Source of the DNA: Bacillota bacterium
Lineage (GTDB): Bacteria; Bacillota; Clostridia; Christensenellales; CAG-138
DNA: 64,000 bases
NCBI GenBank assembly: GCA_023455425.1
Contig: JAEYCM010000005.1
Location: forward strand, 1-64,000
Reading direction: 5' to 3'
Part shown: positions 50,364 through 58,929 of the stretch, one piece after another
Layout of the letters: each line of letters opens with the position of its first letter
Position numbering within the stretch: position 1 is the first letter of the stretch
Program-made: the position numbers and the translations under genes
The notes under the pieces: generated by a model
Database searches by the model: none
Told to the model about the DNA's origin: nothing
The model's input: only the letters and a program-made list of their open reading frames with translations

Positions 50364-51845
50364 TTAGTTGAACAGCTCAGGTGCAAAACGGGCGGGATCA
50401 AGCTCCATAAACTTGGAGCGCTGGAATTTTTCCTTGAGCGCATAGGGCACGGTGCAGTCGAAAATCACCTTGCAGGAAATACCGCGGTCCCGGATCATAG
50501 GATTATAGGCGGTGTTCTCCGAAGGATCGAGCGGATGGCATCTGACGCCGGGGATGAATATGGTATCGATATCCCCCTGGTAGCGGGTGTTGAGCGCCCA
50601 CATGACGTCGTTGCTGTCAAACGGGTCCACGTCCTCATCGACGAGGATAACATGCTTGAGCTCTGAAAACGCGGAGAACGCAAGCAGCGCTGCCTGCCGC
50701 TGGCGGCCTTCGTCGCTGGGCTGGCTCTTTTTAAACTGCAGCACGGCCATATATTTGCCGCCGCCCGAAGCGTGCGCATAGACGTTTACCAGCCTGCCGG
50801 GCATGGCCTTTTCCACCATCTGCAGAATGCTCGCTTCCGTGGGAATGCCCGCCATGTTGACATGTTCCTCGCTGGGCCCGATGCACGTCTGCAAAATGGG
50901 GTTCTTGCGGTGAGTGACCGCTTTTACCTTGATGATGGGCAGCTCGGGGTATGCGCCGCCGGTATAGCCGGGGAATTCCGGCATGGCCTTGCCGGTGTTG
51001 GTGTTGATATCCTCGCGGATGCGCTTGTTGGGCAACAGCTCGCCTTCGATGACATATTCCGCATTGGCGATTGCCTTTTCCCCAACGGTAATGCAATTGA
51101 CAAGTTCCACGGGAGCGTTCCTGATTGCGCCCGCGATGCTCAGCTCGTTATAGCCAAGCGGCGTTGTCGGGGGCTCAAAGCATGCGCCGATTTCGATAGC
51201 GGGGTCCACGCCGATGCTGATGGAAATGGGCAGCGGCTTGCCGGCGGCCTCCGCCTTTGCGCGGAATACTTCAAGGTGCCGCGCGCCGGGGACGAAGTAC
51301 ATGGAGATTTCATCCTTGCTCTGCAGGCAGAGACGGTGGATGGTGATATCGGATTCGCCCGTCTCCGGGTCGGAAGCGTAGCACATGCCCATCGTGATGT
51401 AGGGGCCTGCGTCCTCTTCCGTATTGGTGGGTGCGGGAACAAGCTTTCTTACATCAAAGCCCGGTTCATCAGCCCGGTATACAACTTCCTGGCAGGCGGC
51501 TTTTTCATTGGAGACCACCACGGGCGCAACAGGGCTTTTGACAGCTTCGTTGAGCAGGAACCCAAGCTTTTCCGGCTCTGCGCCAAGCATCAGCGCGACG
51601 CGCTTGCGGCTGGCGAGAAGGCCAATAATGACCTTTGCATCCGGATGCCCTTTGACATTATTAAAGAGCATTGCAGGCCCAATGCGTGTGGGACGCTTGA
51701 CCGTGCCGCCGGCGCCGACATACCGGTAAACGCCGGAGATTTCCGCATGGGGATCCGCAGGTTCGTTTGTCTCGTACAGCTCTCCGGGGACGCTTCTGAG
51801 AAGCTCCAACGCGGAACGCAAGCTGTCGATTTTCTGTTCTGACAT
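50364..51845 (-). CDS. ubiD: UbiD family decarboxylase, LpdC (gallate decarboxylase)-like
   Basis: A 493-aa prenylated-FMN-dependent decarboxylase. Diagnostic stretches are ISGVYRYVGAGGTVKRPT, APTNTEEDAGPYIT, SDITIHRL, FEPPTTPLGYNELSIAGAIR, EDINTNTGKAMPEFPGYTGG and EEHVNMAGIPTEASIL. Their agreement with LpdC of Lactiplantibacillus plantarum, from memory, is closer than to general UbiD, so gallate, protocatechuate or a similar hydroxybenzoate is the likely substrate. It is first in the operon ubiD-DUF554-ubiX-LpdD/IDI. AGGAGG precedes the ATG. The promoter upstream has the MerR-type arrangement. Cytoplasmic. Confidence 0.88.
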   Translation of the reverse strand: MSEQKIDSLRSALELLRSVPGELYETNEPADPHAEISGVYRYVGAGGTVKRPTRIGPAMLFNNVKGHPDAKVIIGLLASRKRVALMLGAEPEKLGFLLNEAVKSPVAPVVVSNEKAACQEVVYRADEPGFDVRKLVPAPTNTEEDAGPYITMGMCYASDPETGESDITIHRLCLQSKDEISMYFVPGARHLEVFRAKAEAAGKPLPISISIGVDPAIEIGACFEPPTTPLGYNELSIAGAIRNAPVELVNCITVGEKAIANAEYVIEGELLPNKRIREDINTNTGKAMPEFPGYTGGAYPELPIIKVKAVTHRKNPILQTCIGPSEEHVNMAGIPTEASILQMVEKAMPGRLVNVYAHASGGGKYMAVLQFKKSQPSDEGRQRQAALLAFSAFSELKHVILVDEDVDPFDSNDVMWALNTRYQGDIDTIFIPGVRCHPLDPSENTAYNPMIRDRGISCKVIFDCTVPYALKEKFQRSKFMELDPARFAPELFN

Positions 51846-51902
51846 ACTGATTTCCTCCTATACAGATTTGTACGCGCCACAATGCGCCTTGCTATTGCAT
51901 GT

Positions 51903-51933
51903 AGTGTAAGATGTATAGTAGAAATACAGTCAA
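51903..51933 (-). promoter_or_regulatory. MerR-type promoter of the ubiD operon
   Basis: Minus strand TTGACT (51928-51933) and TACACT (51903-51908) are separated by 19 bases, not 17. The spacer holds a dyad TGTAT-N7-ATACA (51912-51928). A long spacer with a central dyad is the hallmark of promoters that MerR-family activators twist into shape, and a MerR gene lies immediately upstream. Confidence 0.7.
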
Positions 51934-51954
51934 GCGTTTTCTAAAAAAAGTTAT

Positions 51955-51984
51955 ACATAAAAAAAGCCCGCCGTTATGGCGGGC
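51955..51984 (-). terminator. Terminator of the merR gene
   Basis: GCCCGCC (51966-51972) and GGCGGGC (51978-51984) with a 5-base loop, then TTTTTTTATG on the minus strand. It separates merR from the ubiD promoter. Confidence 0.88.
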
Positions 51985-52002
51985 GAACAGAAGCTGCAGC
52001 GG

Positions 52003-52830
52003 CTATGCTCTTGATACGGGCACCTGTATCCGGCAAAAATCCGCGTCAACCGTTGGGGTGTGGAATGTGGTATCCAGAATGCACTCATCCAGTATGGGGC
52101 CGGTTACCGTATACTGGTTTTCCCTGATCCAGCAAAGAAGGTCACATAAAATCTTTGTGGAATACGGCATGGCGTATTTATAAAGGCAGATATAGTCCCC
52201 GCCCTTTAAAAGCACGGTATTTTCGGATTTAAACGCATCCTCCTCGGGGATAAACATAAAAATACCGGCGTCATGGAGCATATTATTCACATTTTCGTTG
52301 TAACTGCGGATGAACGTGCCAAAGCCCGCGGCGGGGAGCAGATTGTGACCGTTTAGAATATTCCATGCCTGCATCATCGTCAGGTGCAGGCGGGGCCTGT
52401 CCACTGCGCCGCCAAACGGCACAAATATCGCGTGGCGGTCCGGAAATTGTTGCAAAAAGGGCTTATTTATTTCATCCCGGTAGGTTTCGGCGTTCTCATA
52501 ATTGGTCAGGCGGCGCTCGATATACTTTTTTTGTTTTGTTAGCGTACGGATCTGCGCGTCAATTTGCACATGATGGTATTTGAGAAGTTCCGTGGTGGAG
52601 GGCAGATTTCGATCCTTAAGGTTCTCCTTGATTCGTTCAAGGTCCACGCCGATGGATTTTAAAAAACAAATTTCCCGCAGATATGGAATTTGGTATACGC
52701 TGTAATATCGGTAGCCATTTTCATCGATATGGTGCGGCCTAAACAAGCCGATCTTGTCGTAGTAGATCAGTGTTTGCCTGCTGATATTATGGATACTTGC
52801 CATTACGCTGATCTGCAGATATTCATTCAT
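52003..52830 (-). CDS. MerR family activator with GyrI-like effector domain
   Basis: A 275-aa regulator. The N-terminal winged helix (residues ~6-75) reads SVMASIHNISRQTLIYYDKIGLFRPHHIDENGYRYYSV when continued. A dimerisation helix follows (residues ~85-125), then a GyrI/BmrR-like small-molecule-binding domain to the end. It lies directly upstream of the ubiD operon, whose promoter has a 19-base spacer and central dyad, so I infer that it activates the operon, perhaps on binding an aromatic acid. Start ATG 52830 has only a weak ribosome site (GGAAA), and a longer start cannot be excluded. Confidence 0.82.
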   Translation of the reverse strand: MNEYLQISVMASIHNISRQTLIYYDKIGLFRPHHIDENGYRYYSVYQIPYLREICFLKSIGVDLERIKENLKDRNLPSTTELLKYHHVQIDAQIRTLTKQKKYIERRLTNYENAETYRDEINKPFLQQFPDRHAIFVPFGGAVDRPRLHLTMMQAWNILNGHNLLPAAGFGTFIRSYNENVNNMLHDAGIFMFIPEEDAFKSENTVLLKGGDYICLYKYAMPYSTKILCDLLCWIRENQYTVTGPILDECILDTTFHTPTVDADFCRIQVPVSRA

Positions 52831-53001
52831 AGCATTTCCGGCTTTCCTATGACGGTAAGAATTGCTTGTGATAGATTGTTCAGTATCGTAACACAGCAAA
52901 CGGTTAAATTCAACTGCGGGTATTGCAAAAAAAGACAAATATCGCAAAAAGGCAATGCAGGGGATTGTTAGAAACGATGTGGAAACGGTAGCCCGGGTAT
53001 C

Positions 53002-53036
53002 AAAAAAGCGGCGGAACGAGTTCCGCCACTTTTTGT
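53002..53036 (-). terminator. Terminator of cysS
   Basis: AAAAAG-c-GGCGGAAC pairs with GTTCCGCC-a-CTTTTT, and a T-run follows on the minus strand. It is symmetrical enough to work in both directions. Confidence 0.85.
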
Positions 53037-53044
53037 GTGTGAAC

Positions 53045-54433
53045 TTATAATTTTTTCAGTTTGGGTCCCTGCTTGGTATCCTCCACCGCATACCCCATGG
53101 CCTTTAAGGTATCGCGTATGGCGTCCGAGCGCGCCCAGTCCTTGGCGGCGCGGGCGGCCTGGCGCTGTTCGAGCAGGGTGAGCGCTTCTTCGGGGAACTC
53201 CTCTTCCTTCTTCTGCGTCAAAAGCCCCAGCACGCCGGTAAGTTCGATCAACTGCTTCCTTGCCGCTTCCACCGCTTCCTTGCCGCGCGGTTCCGTCACA
53301 AACGTGTTGCAGGCACGCACCATCTCAAAGAGCACGCCAAGTGCATCGGCGGTATTGAGATCGTCATCCATCGCCGCGCAGAACGCGTCCTTATAGCCTG
53401 CAAGCTCTTTGAGGAAGGCGGCATCTTCTGCTGTTTCGGGGCCGGTGGGCGCTTCCTCCAGCCGTTCCTTCGCGGTCCTGAGCCGGGCGAGCGCCGCCGT
53501 CGCCTGTTCAACCAGCTCGCGCGAGAAGTTGACAGGGGTGCGGTACTGGGCGCTGAGCATAAACAGGCGCACGGCCTCAAGATCATATTCCTTGGAAATA
53601 TCGCGCACGGTAAAGAAGTTGTTGAGGCTCTTGGACATCTTCTGGTTGTTGACGTTGATGTAGCCGTTGTGCATCCAGACGTTTGCAAAGGGCTTGCCCG
53701 TTGCGGCCTCGCTCTGCGCAATTTCATTTTCATGGTGCGGGAACACAAGATCCTGCCCGCCGCCGTGGATATCGAACGTTTCGCCCAATATGGTCATGCT
53801 CATGGCGGAGCACTCGATATGCCAGCCCGGGCGGCCCATGCCCCAGGGGCTTTCCCATGCGGGCTCATTGGGTTTCTGCGCCTTCCACAGGGCAAAATCC
53901 AGCGGATCGTGCTTCTGCTCGGTGGGGTCAATGCGCGCGCCGCTTTCAAGATCGTCAACACTCTGGCCGGAAAGTTTGCCGTATTGGGGGTAGCTGCGCA
54001 CGCTAAAGTACACGTCCCCTTCGGGCGTTGCGTAGGCGTGGCCCTTTTCAATCAACGTTTCCACCAGCCTGATGATTTCCGCAATATGCTCGGTCGCGCG
54101 GGGATTGACGTCCGCCCGGCCGATGCCCAAAGCGTCCGCATCCTGATAGTATTCCTTGATGAACCGCTCCGCAAGCTCCTTTACGGTAATGCCCTCTTCA
54201 TTGGCGCGGCGGATCATTTTATCGTCGATATCCGTAAAGTTCTGTACGAACGTTACCTGATACCCGCGGTACTGAAGATATTTGCGCAGCGTATCAAACA
54301 CGATGAACGGGCGCGCATTGCCGATGTGGAAAAAATTATACACCGTAGGCCCGCACGCGTACATGCTGATGCGCCCGGGGGTCACAGGCACAAGCTCTTC
54401 TTTTTTACGGGTCATGGTGTTATAAATCTGCAT
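53045..54433 (-). CDS. cysS: Cysteinyl-tRNA synthetase
   Basis: A 462-aa class I synthetase. The zinc-binding cysteine is in MYACGPTVYN, the HIGH motif is FFHIGNARPF, the second zinc site lies in GWHIECSAMS with HGGGQDLVFPHHENE, and the KMSKS motif is NQKMSKSLNNF. The C-terminal anticodon-binding region ends GPKLKKL. The length is normal. GGAGG precedes the ATG. It is expressed from its own promoter at 54554-54583 with a terminator-like hairpin in the leader. I see no T-box sequence. Confidence 0.96.
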   Translation of the reverse strand: MQIYNTMTRKKEELVPVTPGRISMYACGPTVYNFFHIGNARPFIVFDTLRKYLQYRGYQVTFVQNFTDIDDKMIRRANEEGITVKELAERFIKEYYQDADALGIGRADVNPRATEHIAEIIRLVETLIEKGHAYATPEGDVYFSVRSYPQYGKLSGQSVDDLESGARIDPTEQKHDPLDFALWKAQKPNEPAWESPWGMGRPGWHIECSAMSMTILGETFDIHGGGQDLVFPHHENEIAQSEAATGKPFANVWMHNGYINVNNQKMSKSLNNFFTVRDISKEYDLEAVRLFMLSAQYRTPVNFSRELVEQATAALARLRTAKERLEEAPTGPETAEDAAFLKELAGYKDAFCAAMDDDLNTADALGVLFEMVRACNTFVTEPRGKEAVEAARKQLIELTGVLGLLTQKKEEEFPEEALTLLEQRQAARAAKDWARSDAIRDTLKAMGYAVEDTKQGPKLKKL

Positions 54434-54479
54434 GGTTGCCTCCTTTTAAACCGCCCGCGTCTATGCGGGGCGCAATGGA

Positions 54480-54530
54480 TAAAAAAACACCGCCGCCCGT
54501 ATAGGGTTTTTTGCCCTAAATGGAGCGGCA
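54480..54530 (-). terminator. Candidate attenuator in the cysS leader
   Basis: On the minus strand GCCGC (54525-54529) and an inner AGGG pair with CCCT and GCGGC (54492-54496), followed by GGTGTTTTTTT. It lies between the cysS promoter and the start codon, so it could end transcription early. Confidence 0.5.
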
Positions 54531-54553
54531 TTGCCTCTCTTTTTCCAATTCAT

Positions 54554-54583
54554 ATAGTAGAGTATGGCGCGCGCGCTTGTCAA
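54554..54583 (-). promoter_or_regulatory. Promoter of cysS
   Basis: Minus strand TTGACA (54578-54583), an 18-base spacer and TACTAT (54554-54559). Confidence 0.7.
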
Positions 54584-54892
54584 GTGCGGCAAATCAACGG
54601 TATCCGTCACGGCATCCAAGAGAAAAAGGCGTTTTTGTTTCCCAAGGTGGAAACATAGTAAGCCGCTTCCGGTTTTTGATTGCTGCGATAAAATCGCTCT
54701 GGGGCTTGCCCCAGAACTCCCACCCAAGGGACATGCCCCTTGGGAATCCCCATCGCTGGGAATGCCCTGAAATAGGGCATTCTCAGTGCGGGCTCTTAGG
54801 TCCGTTACGGTCTTAAGCGGAAGTTTGCGGGCGGAACCCTCAATGTAACCTTTTGTTGATACGCAGAAAAGTTCAAAGATTTTCAGTAGCAT

Positions 54893-55846
54893 TTACGGCA
54901 TGCGCCGGATGTTGTCGTCGGTAAACCCCCAGCTCATGATCTGGATGCGCCCCCAGAGTTCATTCAAAAACAACCAGGGTTGTTTTGTATAAGGCGGGCA
55001 GATGATATGCACCTGCTGCGCGGGCATATTGCTCTGCCCAAGCAGGATTGCTTTCTCCCCAAGCTCATTTTCGCATACGTCCATGATAATGATGCAGTGC
55101 CCCGGGCTTCCGGAAAAAATAAGAATATCGCCCGGCTGTATTTCTTCCCGGGGAACGGGCGCGCTTTCCGGGTAAAGCGAGCGCGTACTTGCGTAATTGA
55201 AGAGCATTTGCATGTAGTCATAAAACACTTCGTAGCTGCCGTCCGGTTCCGCAGCCTTTACCATGCGCGTGGTGTTGCCCTCCACCTCAAGGCGGTACCC
55301 TTCCCGCCACTTGCTGTATGGGAATTCGTCCCCGTTGGTCAGGTGATAATTGATCTTATCATATTCTCCAATGGAATAGAGATATTCACACCGTAACCGC
55401 AGCGCGGCGTCCGCGCACTGCTGCAGGTCCCTGTCCCCAACGCTCAAAGAAAGCACCGCGGCATGCCAGCCCTGCATGGCGGCCTCCTCGCCATTGTAGA
55501 GTAAAATCGGGCTTCCATCGGGCAGCAGCTTTTGGTTTCGTAAAAATTCCCCATAGCCGTCCGCCACTTTTCGCGCATAGCCCTGCGGCGGGCGGAAGCG
55601 TGTTTGTATGGTATCGCCTTCCGAATCGATCACGGAATACGGGCTCGGCGCAGGCGTCGCGGTGGATGCAGGCGATGGCGAAGGCAACGCCGTCGCTTCG
55701 GCTGCCGCTGTTGGCGTGGGAAGAGCTGGCCGTACAGGCGCACACCCGGAACACAGCAGCGCGCAACAAAAGAGCACGGCATATGCCCACGTACGCATGC
55801 CGTGCCAATCGATCCTCTTGCTTTGTTTTCCTTCAGGCCCGGTCAT
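54893..55846 (-). CDS. DUF4846 lipoprotein
   Basis: A 317-aa predicted lipoprotein: a short charged N terminus, one hydrophobic segment and lipobox LLCSGC (residues ~31-36), then a P/A/T/S-rich linker, then a DUF4846 domain. That domain is marked by PPQGYARKVADGYGEFLRNQKL, CADAALRLRCEYLYS, EIQPGDILIFSGSPGHCIIIMDV and LLGQSNMPAQQVHI. The PGDILI...PGHCIIIMDV part looks like an NlpC/P60-type catalytic core with a histidine after a small-residue turn, but activity is unproven. Its start overlaps the SDR gene stop by 4 bases. Confidence 0.8.
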   Translation of the reverse strand: MTGPEGKQSKRIDWHGMRTWAYAVLFCCALLCSGCAPVRPALPTPTAAAEATALPSPSPASTATPAPSPYSVIDSEGDTIQTRFRPPQGYARKVADGYGEFLRNQKLLPDGSPILLYNGEEAAMQGWHAAVLSLSVGDRDLQQCADAALRLRCEYLYSIGEYDKINYHLTNGDEFPYSKWREGYRLEVEGNTTRMVKAAEPDGSYEVFYDYMQMLFNYASTRSLYPESAPVPREEIQPGDILIFSGSPGHCIIIMDVCENELGEKAILLGQSNMPAQQVHIICPPYTKQPWLFLNELWGRIQIMSWGFTDDNIRRMP

Positions 55847-56613
55847 GTGTCGCTTTTGACGGCGGCCTGTTCATAATTCGCGGCCATTTTGCTCATGAGC
55901 CCGCCCAGCGCAAGGGGAAACCGGTACGCCATTTTCGTTTGCAGCGTCTGGGAAGCGCTGTGGCAGATGACAAACTTCTTTTGGTTGAGCCGCTTTGCCA
56001 AGCCCCTTCCCACCTGTTCGGGGTCCGCCATCATTTCCTTGGGAACAGGTAAGGGCGCTGACGACGCCGTCTTCGTGAGCGGCGGGTGCAGCAGGTGGAA
56101 GGTAACGCCCTGTGACTGATACTCCAGATGCAGGCATTTTGCAAGCGATTCCAGCGCCCCCTTGCTTGAAGCATAGGGGCTGATGTTGGTAAAGCCCGTC
56201 ACGCCCACGCCGGAACTTACAAAGAACACTTTCCCCCGCTTTTGTTGAAGCATAGTAGGCAGCACAGCCTTTGTAAGATGCAGCGCGCCATAAAAATTCA
56301 CCTCGTGCACGCGGCGGAACGTATCCTCATCGGATTGCAGAAAGCCCTCAAACGTGCAGACACAGGCGTTGTGGATGGCATACTCCACCCCGCCGAATTC
56401 CTGCACGGCGGATAAAACCGCTTCCGCCACAGCAGCGCCATCCGTCACGTCGCATACAAAAGGCAGCAGCCGTTTGCCATATTGCGCGGCAAGCGGCGCA
56501 AGTTCGTCCGTTACGAGATCGAGTACCGCTACCTGATGGCCGTCTTCCAAAAGCTGCTGCGCCATGTAAAACCCAATGCCCTGGTTTGCGCCGGTGAGTA
56601 GGATGGCCGCCAT
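55843..56613 (-). CDS. Short-chain dehydrogenase/reductase
   Basis: A 256-aa SDR. Cofactor motif LLTGANQGIGFYMAQQL, NAG-like motif is changed to IHNACVC, the catalytic serine lies in VFFVSSGVGV, and Y/K in SPYASSKGALESLAK (YxxxK). Substrate unknown. I start at ATG 56613 behind GGAGGGG. It overlaps the downstream DUF4846 gene by 4 bases, so they are translationally coupled. Confidence 0.88.
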   Translation of the reverse strand: MAAILLTGANQGIGFYMAQQLLEDGHQVAVLDLVTDELAPLAAQYGKRLLPFVCDVTDGAAVAEAVLSAVQEFGGVEYAIHNACVCTFEGFLQSDEDTFRRVHEVNFYGALHLTKAVLPTMLQQKRGKVFFVSSGVGVTGFTNISPYASSKGALESLAKCLHLEYQSQGVTFHLLHPPLTKTASSAPLPVPKEMMADPEQVGRGLAKRLNQKKFVICHSASQTLQTKMAYRFPLALGGLMSKMAANYEQAAVKSDT

Positions 56614-56702
56614 ATCTGTCCCCTCCGCGAGATGTAGGTATGTTCTAACTATCATACCATGAAAAAGCGGAAAGGAATGAACAGATTGGAAATTTTACAC
56701 TG

Positions 56703-57335
56703 CTACCTCCGCCGTACCGGATGCCGCAGCACGGTTAAGAGATTCTCCGGCTTGGTCTTCAATGGGTCCTTCAAATAGATTTCATGATGACGGCGCGTTT
56801 CGCCAATATCATCCGCATAGCCGTTTTCCTCCATGAAGCGCAGCATACGTGAAACCGTCTGCGGTTCTTCGTCGTAAGGCCCAACGTGCATGCACTGCAC
56901 GCACAGCCCTTCTTTAAATGGCATGAATCTTGCTTTTGCGGTATCGATCCCTTTTTTACGTTCCACTTCCCCGCATGCCCAGCGGAATATTTCCTGCGTA
57001 ATAAACTCCGGCTGCCGCAGCATGGAACAGAAACAGAATTTGTCCTTTTTGAGAACATCGTATGTTCCGCCGTCGGAAAGCCACCACAACCCTTCGAGCG
57101 GCGGTACGGTATATTCAAAATACCCGTCCACCTCGCTTCCGGCCTTGCTCATTTTAATGGTATAGGCAAGCGAATACAGCAGCCCCACGCTTTTTTCATA
57201 TTCCCCGCCCGGCGTGTTCGGGTTGCCGCAGCCTTCCACCATCAAAAACTGCATGGGCGGCACCTCAATTGCTGCAGGCTCCGCCTTGGGTAAATACCAA
57301 TCTTTGTACGCCTTTTTATAATCCAGCTTTTCCAT
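56703..57335 (-). CDS. GyrI-like small-molecule-binding protein
   Basis: A 210-aa protein of the GyrI-like family. It opens KKAYKDWYLPKAEPAAIEVPPMQFLMVEGCGNPN and ends with the conserved HVGPYDEEPQTVSRMLRFMEENGY and HEIYLKDP. Free-standing members bind or hydrolyse small cyclic compounds or act as drug-binding proteins. It begins 11 bases after another GyrI-like gene and lies in a unit led by a WYL regulator. GGAGG precedes the ATG. Confidence 0.82.
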   Translation of the reverse strand: MEKLDYKKAYKDWYLPKAEPAAIEVPPMQFLMVEGCGNPNTPGGEYEKSVGLLYSLAYTIKMSKAGSEVDGYFEYTVPPLEGLWWLSDGGTYDVLKKDKFCFCSMLRQPEFITQEIFRWACGEVERKKGIDTAKARFMPFKEGLCVQCMHVGPYDEEPQTVSRMLRFMEENGYADDIGETRRHHEIYLKDPLKTKPENLLTVLRHPVRRR

Positions 57336-57346
57336 ACCTGCCTCCT

Positions 57347-57802
57347 TCAGCGCAGCGCAATGTAGATGTGGACTTCACTCTTCTCGCCCTCGGGTGCTGG
57401 AAAATACTCTTCGAAATCGCCCGTATAGGCCCGGTCAAGCGGCATGTTCCAGATTTCTCCCCATAGCTTCGCAACCGTACCCACATCGTCCCCGAGGGCT
57501 GTACATTTGGCGTAGCGCCCTGCCGGGATCACGGCCGCAACCATACCCTGCGGCAGGGCCGAAGCGTCTTCCACCTCGCATCCTACGGTCACGTCATACT
57601 CCATGCCGTCGGCGGAATACCCGGAATAGAGCCCAATAGAACGGTCGTTGCATTTGCCGGCAATGCTTTGGAACGTATTCCCCGCAAACAGTGTTTGCCA
57701 CAGCTTTCCGATCACGCTTTGCATATCCGGGCTGTTGTTGGAGGTGCGGGCCTGAAAACCGGCCAGTGTCTTACGGGGCAATGTGACGATTTCATACTGC
57801 AT
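57347..57802 (-). CDS. GyrI-like effector-binding domain protein
   Basis: A 151-aa free-standing AraC-type effector-binding (GyrI-like) domain: QYEIVTLPRKTLAGFQARTSN at the N terminus, a middle IGLYSGYSADGMEYDVTVGCEVED and a final WGEIWNMPLDRAYTGDFEEYF. It probably binds a small ligand. It lies between a WYL regulator and a second GyrI-like gene, with small gaps, so the three form one unit. I start at ATG 57802 behind AGAGGG. Confidence 0.8.
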   Translation of the reverse strand: MQYEIVTLPRKTLAGFQARTSNNSPDMQSVIGKLWQTLFAGNTFQSIAGKCNDRSIGLYSGYSADGMEYDVTVGCEVEDASALPQGMVAAVIPAGRYAKCTALGDDVGTVAKLWGEIWNMPLDRAYTGDFEEYFPAPEGEKSEVHIYIALR

Positions 57803-57864
57803 ACCAATCCCTCTTTTCTTTCTTTTGGTATACAGCGTAGCACGGGAATTTGGACAACAGCGTG

Positions 57865-58773
57865 TCATATTTCATACAGCCGCAGCGTAGTTTTTAAGTT
57901 TTTCACCAATTCCTGTCTGATGTCCTCCGGCGCAAGCACTGTAAGATGCGCTCCGTATGTCACCAGATATTCCATCAGCCAGGCGTTATGGGGCATGGAA
58001 AAGCGGACTAAAAAGCTTCCGTCCACTTCCCTCTCCCACTGCTCCTTTTGGAATTCTTCCCGCACGCGGTATTCCATATCCGGCGCGATGCGCACGGTCA
58101 GCTCCGCCATAGGAACAGCCGCATAACCCCTGTCCGGCGCTTTGAGATCGGGAAGCGGCCTCCTTGCAAACAACTCGGAAAGTACGCAAACGCCTTCCAT
58201 GCGCAGCAGCTTGAAATAGCGAAAGTCCTCCCTGTCCCTGCAATAGCCAAGCAGGTACCAGTCCATGCCGCGGAACACAAGCTTCATGGGTTCCACAATA
58301 CGCAGCCCCGTGCCGCCGCTCATGCCGCTGTACTCGAACGTGACGACGCATTGCTCGAATATCGCGTTTTTGAGCGCCAAAAACCGTTCATTGACCGGGT
58401 TCCTGTTTCCCCACAGGGAAAAGTCCACCTCGATCCAGTCCAACCCTTCCTGCCCGAACAGCGCGGAAAGTTTATGAAGCACCGGCTGAGCGATCTCCGG
58501 CTGTACCGCGCCCATGCCGCGCAGGGAGGAAAGCAGGCGCTGCTGCTCATCCGCATTCAAATACGAACGGTTGAATACAAAATTCTCCGTCAGCCGTATG
58601 CCGCCGTTCGCGCCTTTTAATGCGAATATGGGGATACCCGCCTGCGCCAGCGTCTCCACATCCCGGTAGATGGTACGCTGCGAAACCTCAAAATGCGCGG
58701 CAAGCTCCCTGGCCGTCATGCTTTTGCGGTTGAGCAGCAGGTATACGATTTCAAACAGGCGGTCAATCTGCAT
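57865..58773 (-). CDS. HTH-WYL domain transcriptional regulator (YafY-like)
   Basis: A 302-aa regulator. The N-terminal winged helix reads RLFEIVYLLLNRKSMTARELAAHFEVSQRTIYRDVETLAQAGIPI when continued (residues ~5-50). The WYL domain (about 140-220) has KLVFRGMDWYLLGYCRDREDFRYFKLLRM, and a WCX-type C terminus follows. It probably senses a ligand and controls the two GyrI-like genes downstream, which encode ligand-binding domains. I start at ATG 58773 behind AGAGGTG. Confidence 0.88.
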   Translation of the reverse strand: MQIDRLFEIVYLLLNRKSMTARELAAHFEVSQRTIYRDVETLAQAGIPIFALKGANGGIRLTENFVFNRSYLNADEQQRLLSSLRGMGAVQPEIAQPVLHKLSALFGQEGLDWIEVDFSLWGNRNPVNERFLALKNAIFEQCVVTFEYSGMSGGTGLRIVEPMKLVFRGMDWYLLGYCRDREDFRYFKLLRMEGVCVLSELFARRPLPDLKAPDRGYAAVPMAELTVRIAPDMEYRVREEFQKEQWEREVDGSFLVRFSMPHNAWLMEYLVTYGAHLTVLAPEDIRQELVKNLKTTLRLYEI

Positions 58774-58929
58774 GGCGTTCACCTCTTGGCTCTGAGTATA
58801 CCGTAAGTAAAGATAATAAACCAATCATAAGAATGATAAATTTTGCCGCTTCGGTGTTGTTGCCTATCAATGCATAATAGATAATAAAGAGGTATTGTTA
58901 TATATGGATTCAGAAAAGGAGAAGCCGGC

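Larger units (their letters stand above)
54434..54892. other. Intergenic region upstream of cysS with a leader hairpin and tandem hairpins
   Basis: About 460 bases. It holds the cysS promoter (54554-54583), a terminator-like hairpin in the cysS leader (54480-54530), a second GC-rich hairpin just before the cysS ribosome site, and three tandem palindromes: CTGGGGC/GCCCCAG (54699-54714), CCCAAGGG/CCCTTGGG (54723-54744) and GAATGCCCT/AGGGCATTC (54760-54782). The tandem set looks like the REP-type hairpin clusters common in gut Clostridia. No gene is supported. Confidence 0.6.

Noticed and set aside
54434..54892. T-box leader for cysS, and a minus-strand open frame at 54461-54892
   Set aside because: I find no T-box consensus sequence. 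The open frame spans the cysS promoter and hairpins and has no ribosome site.
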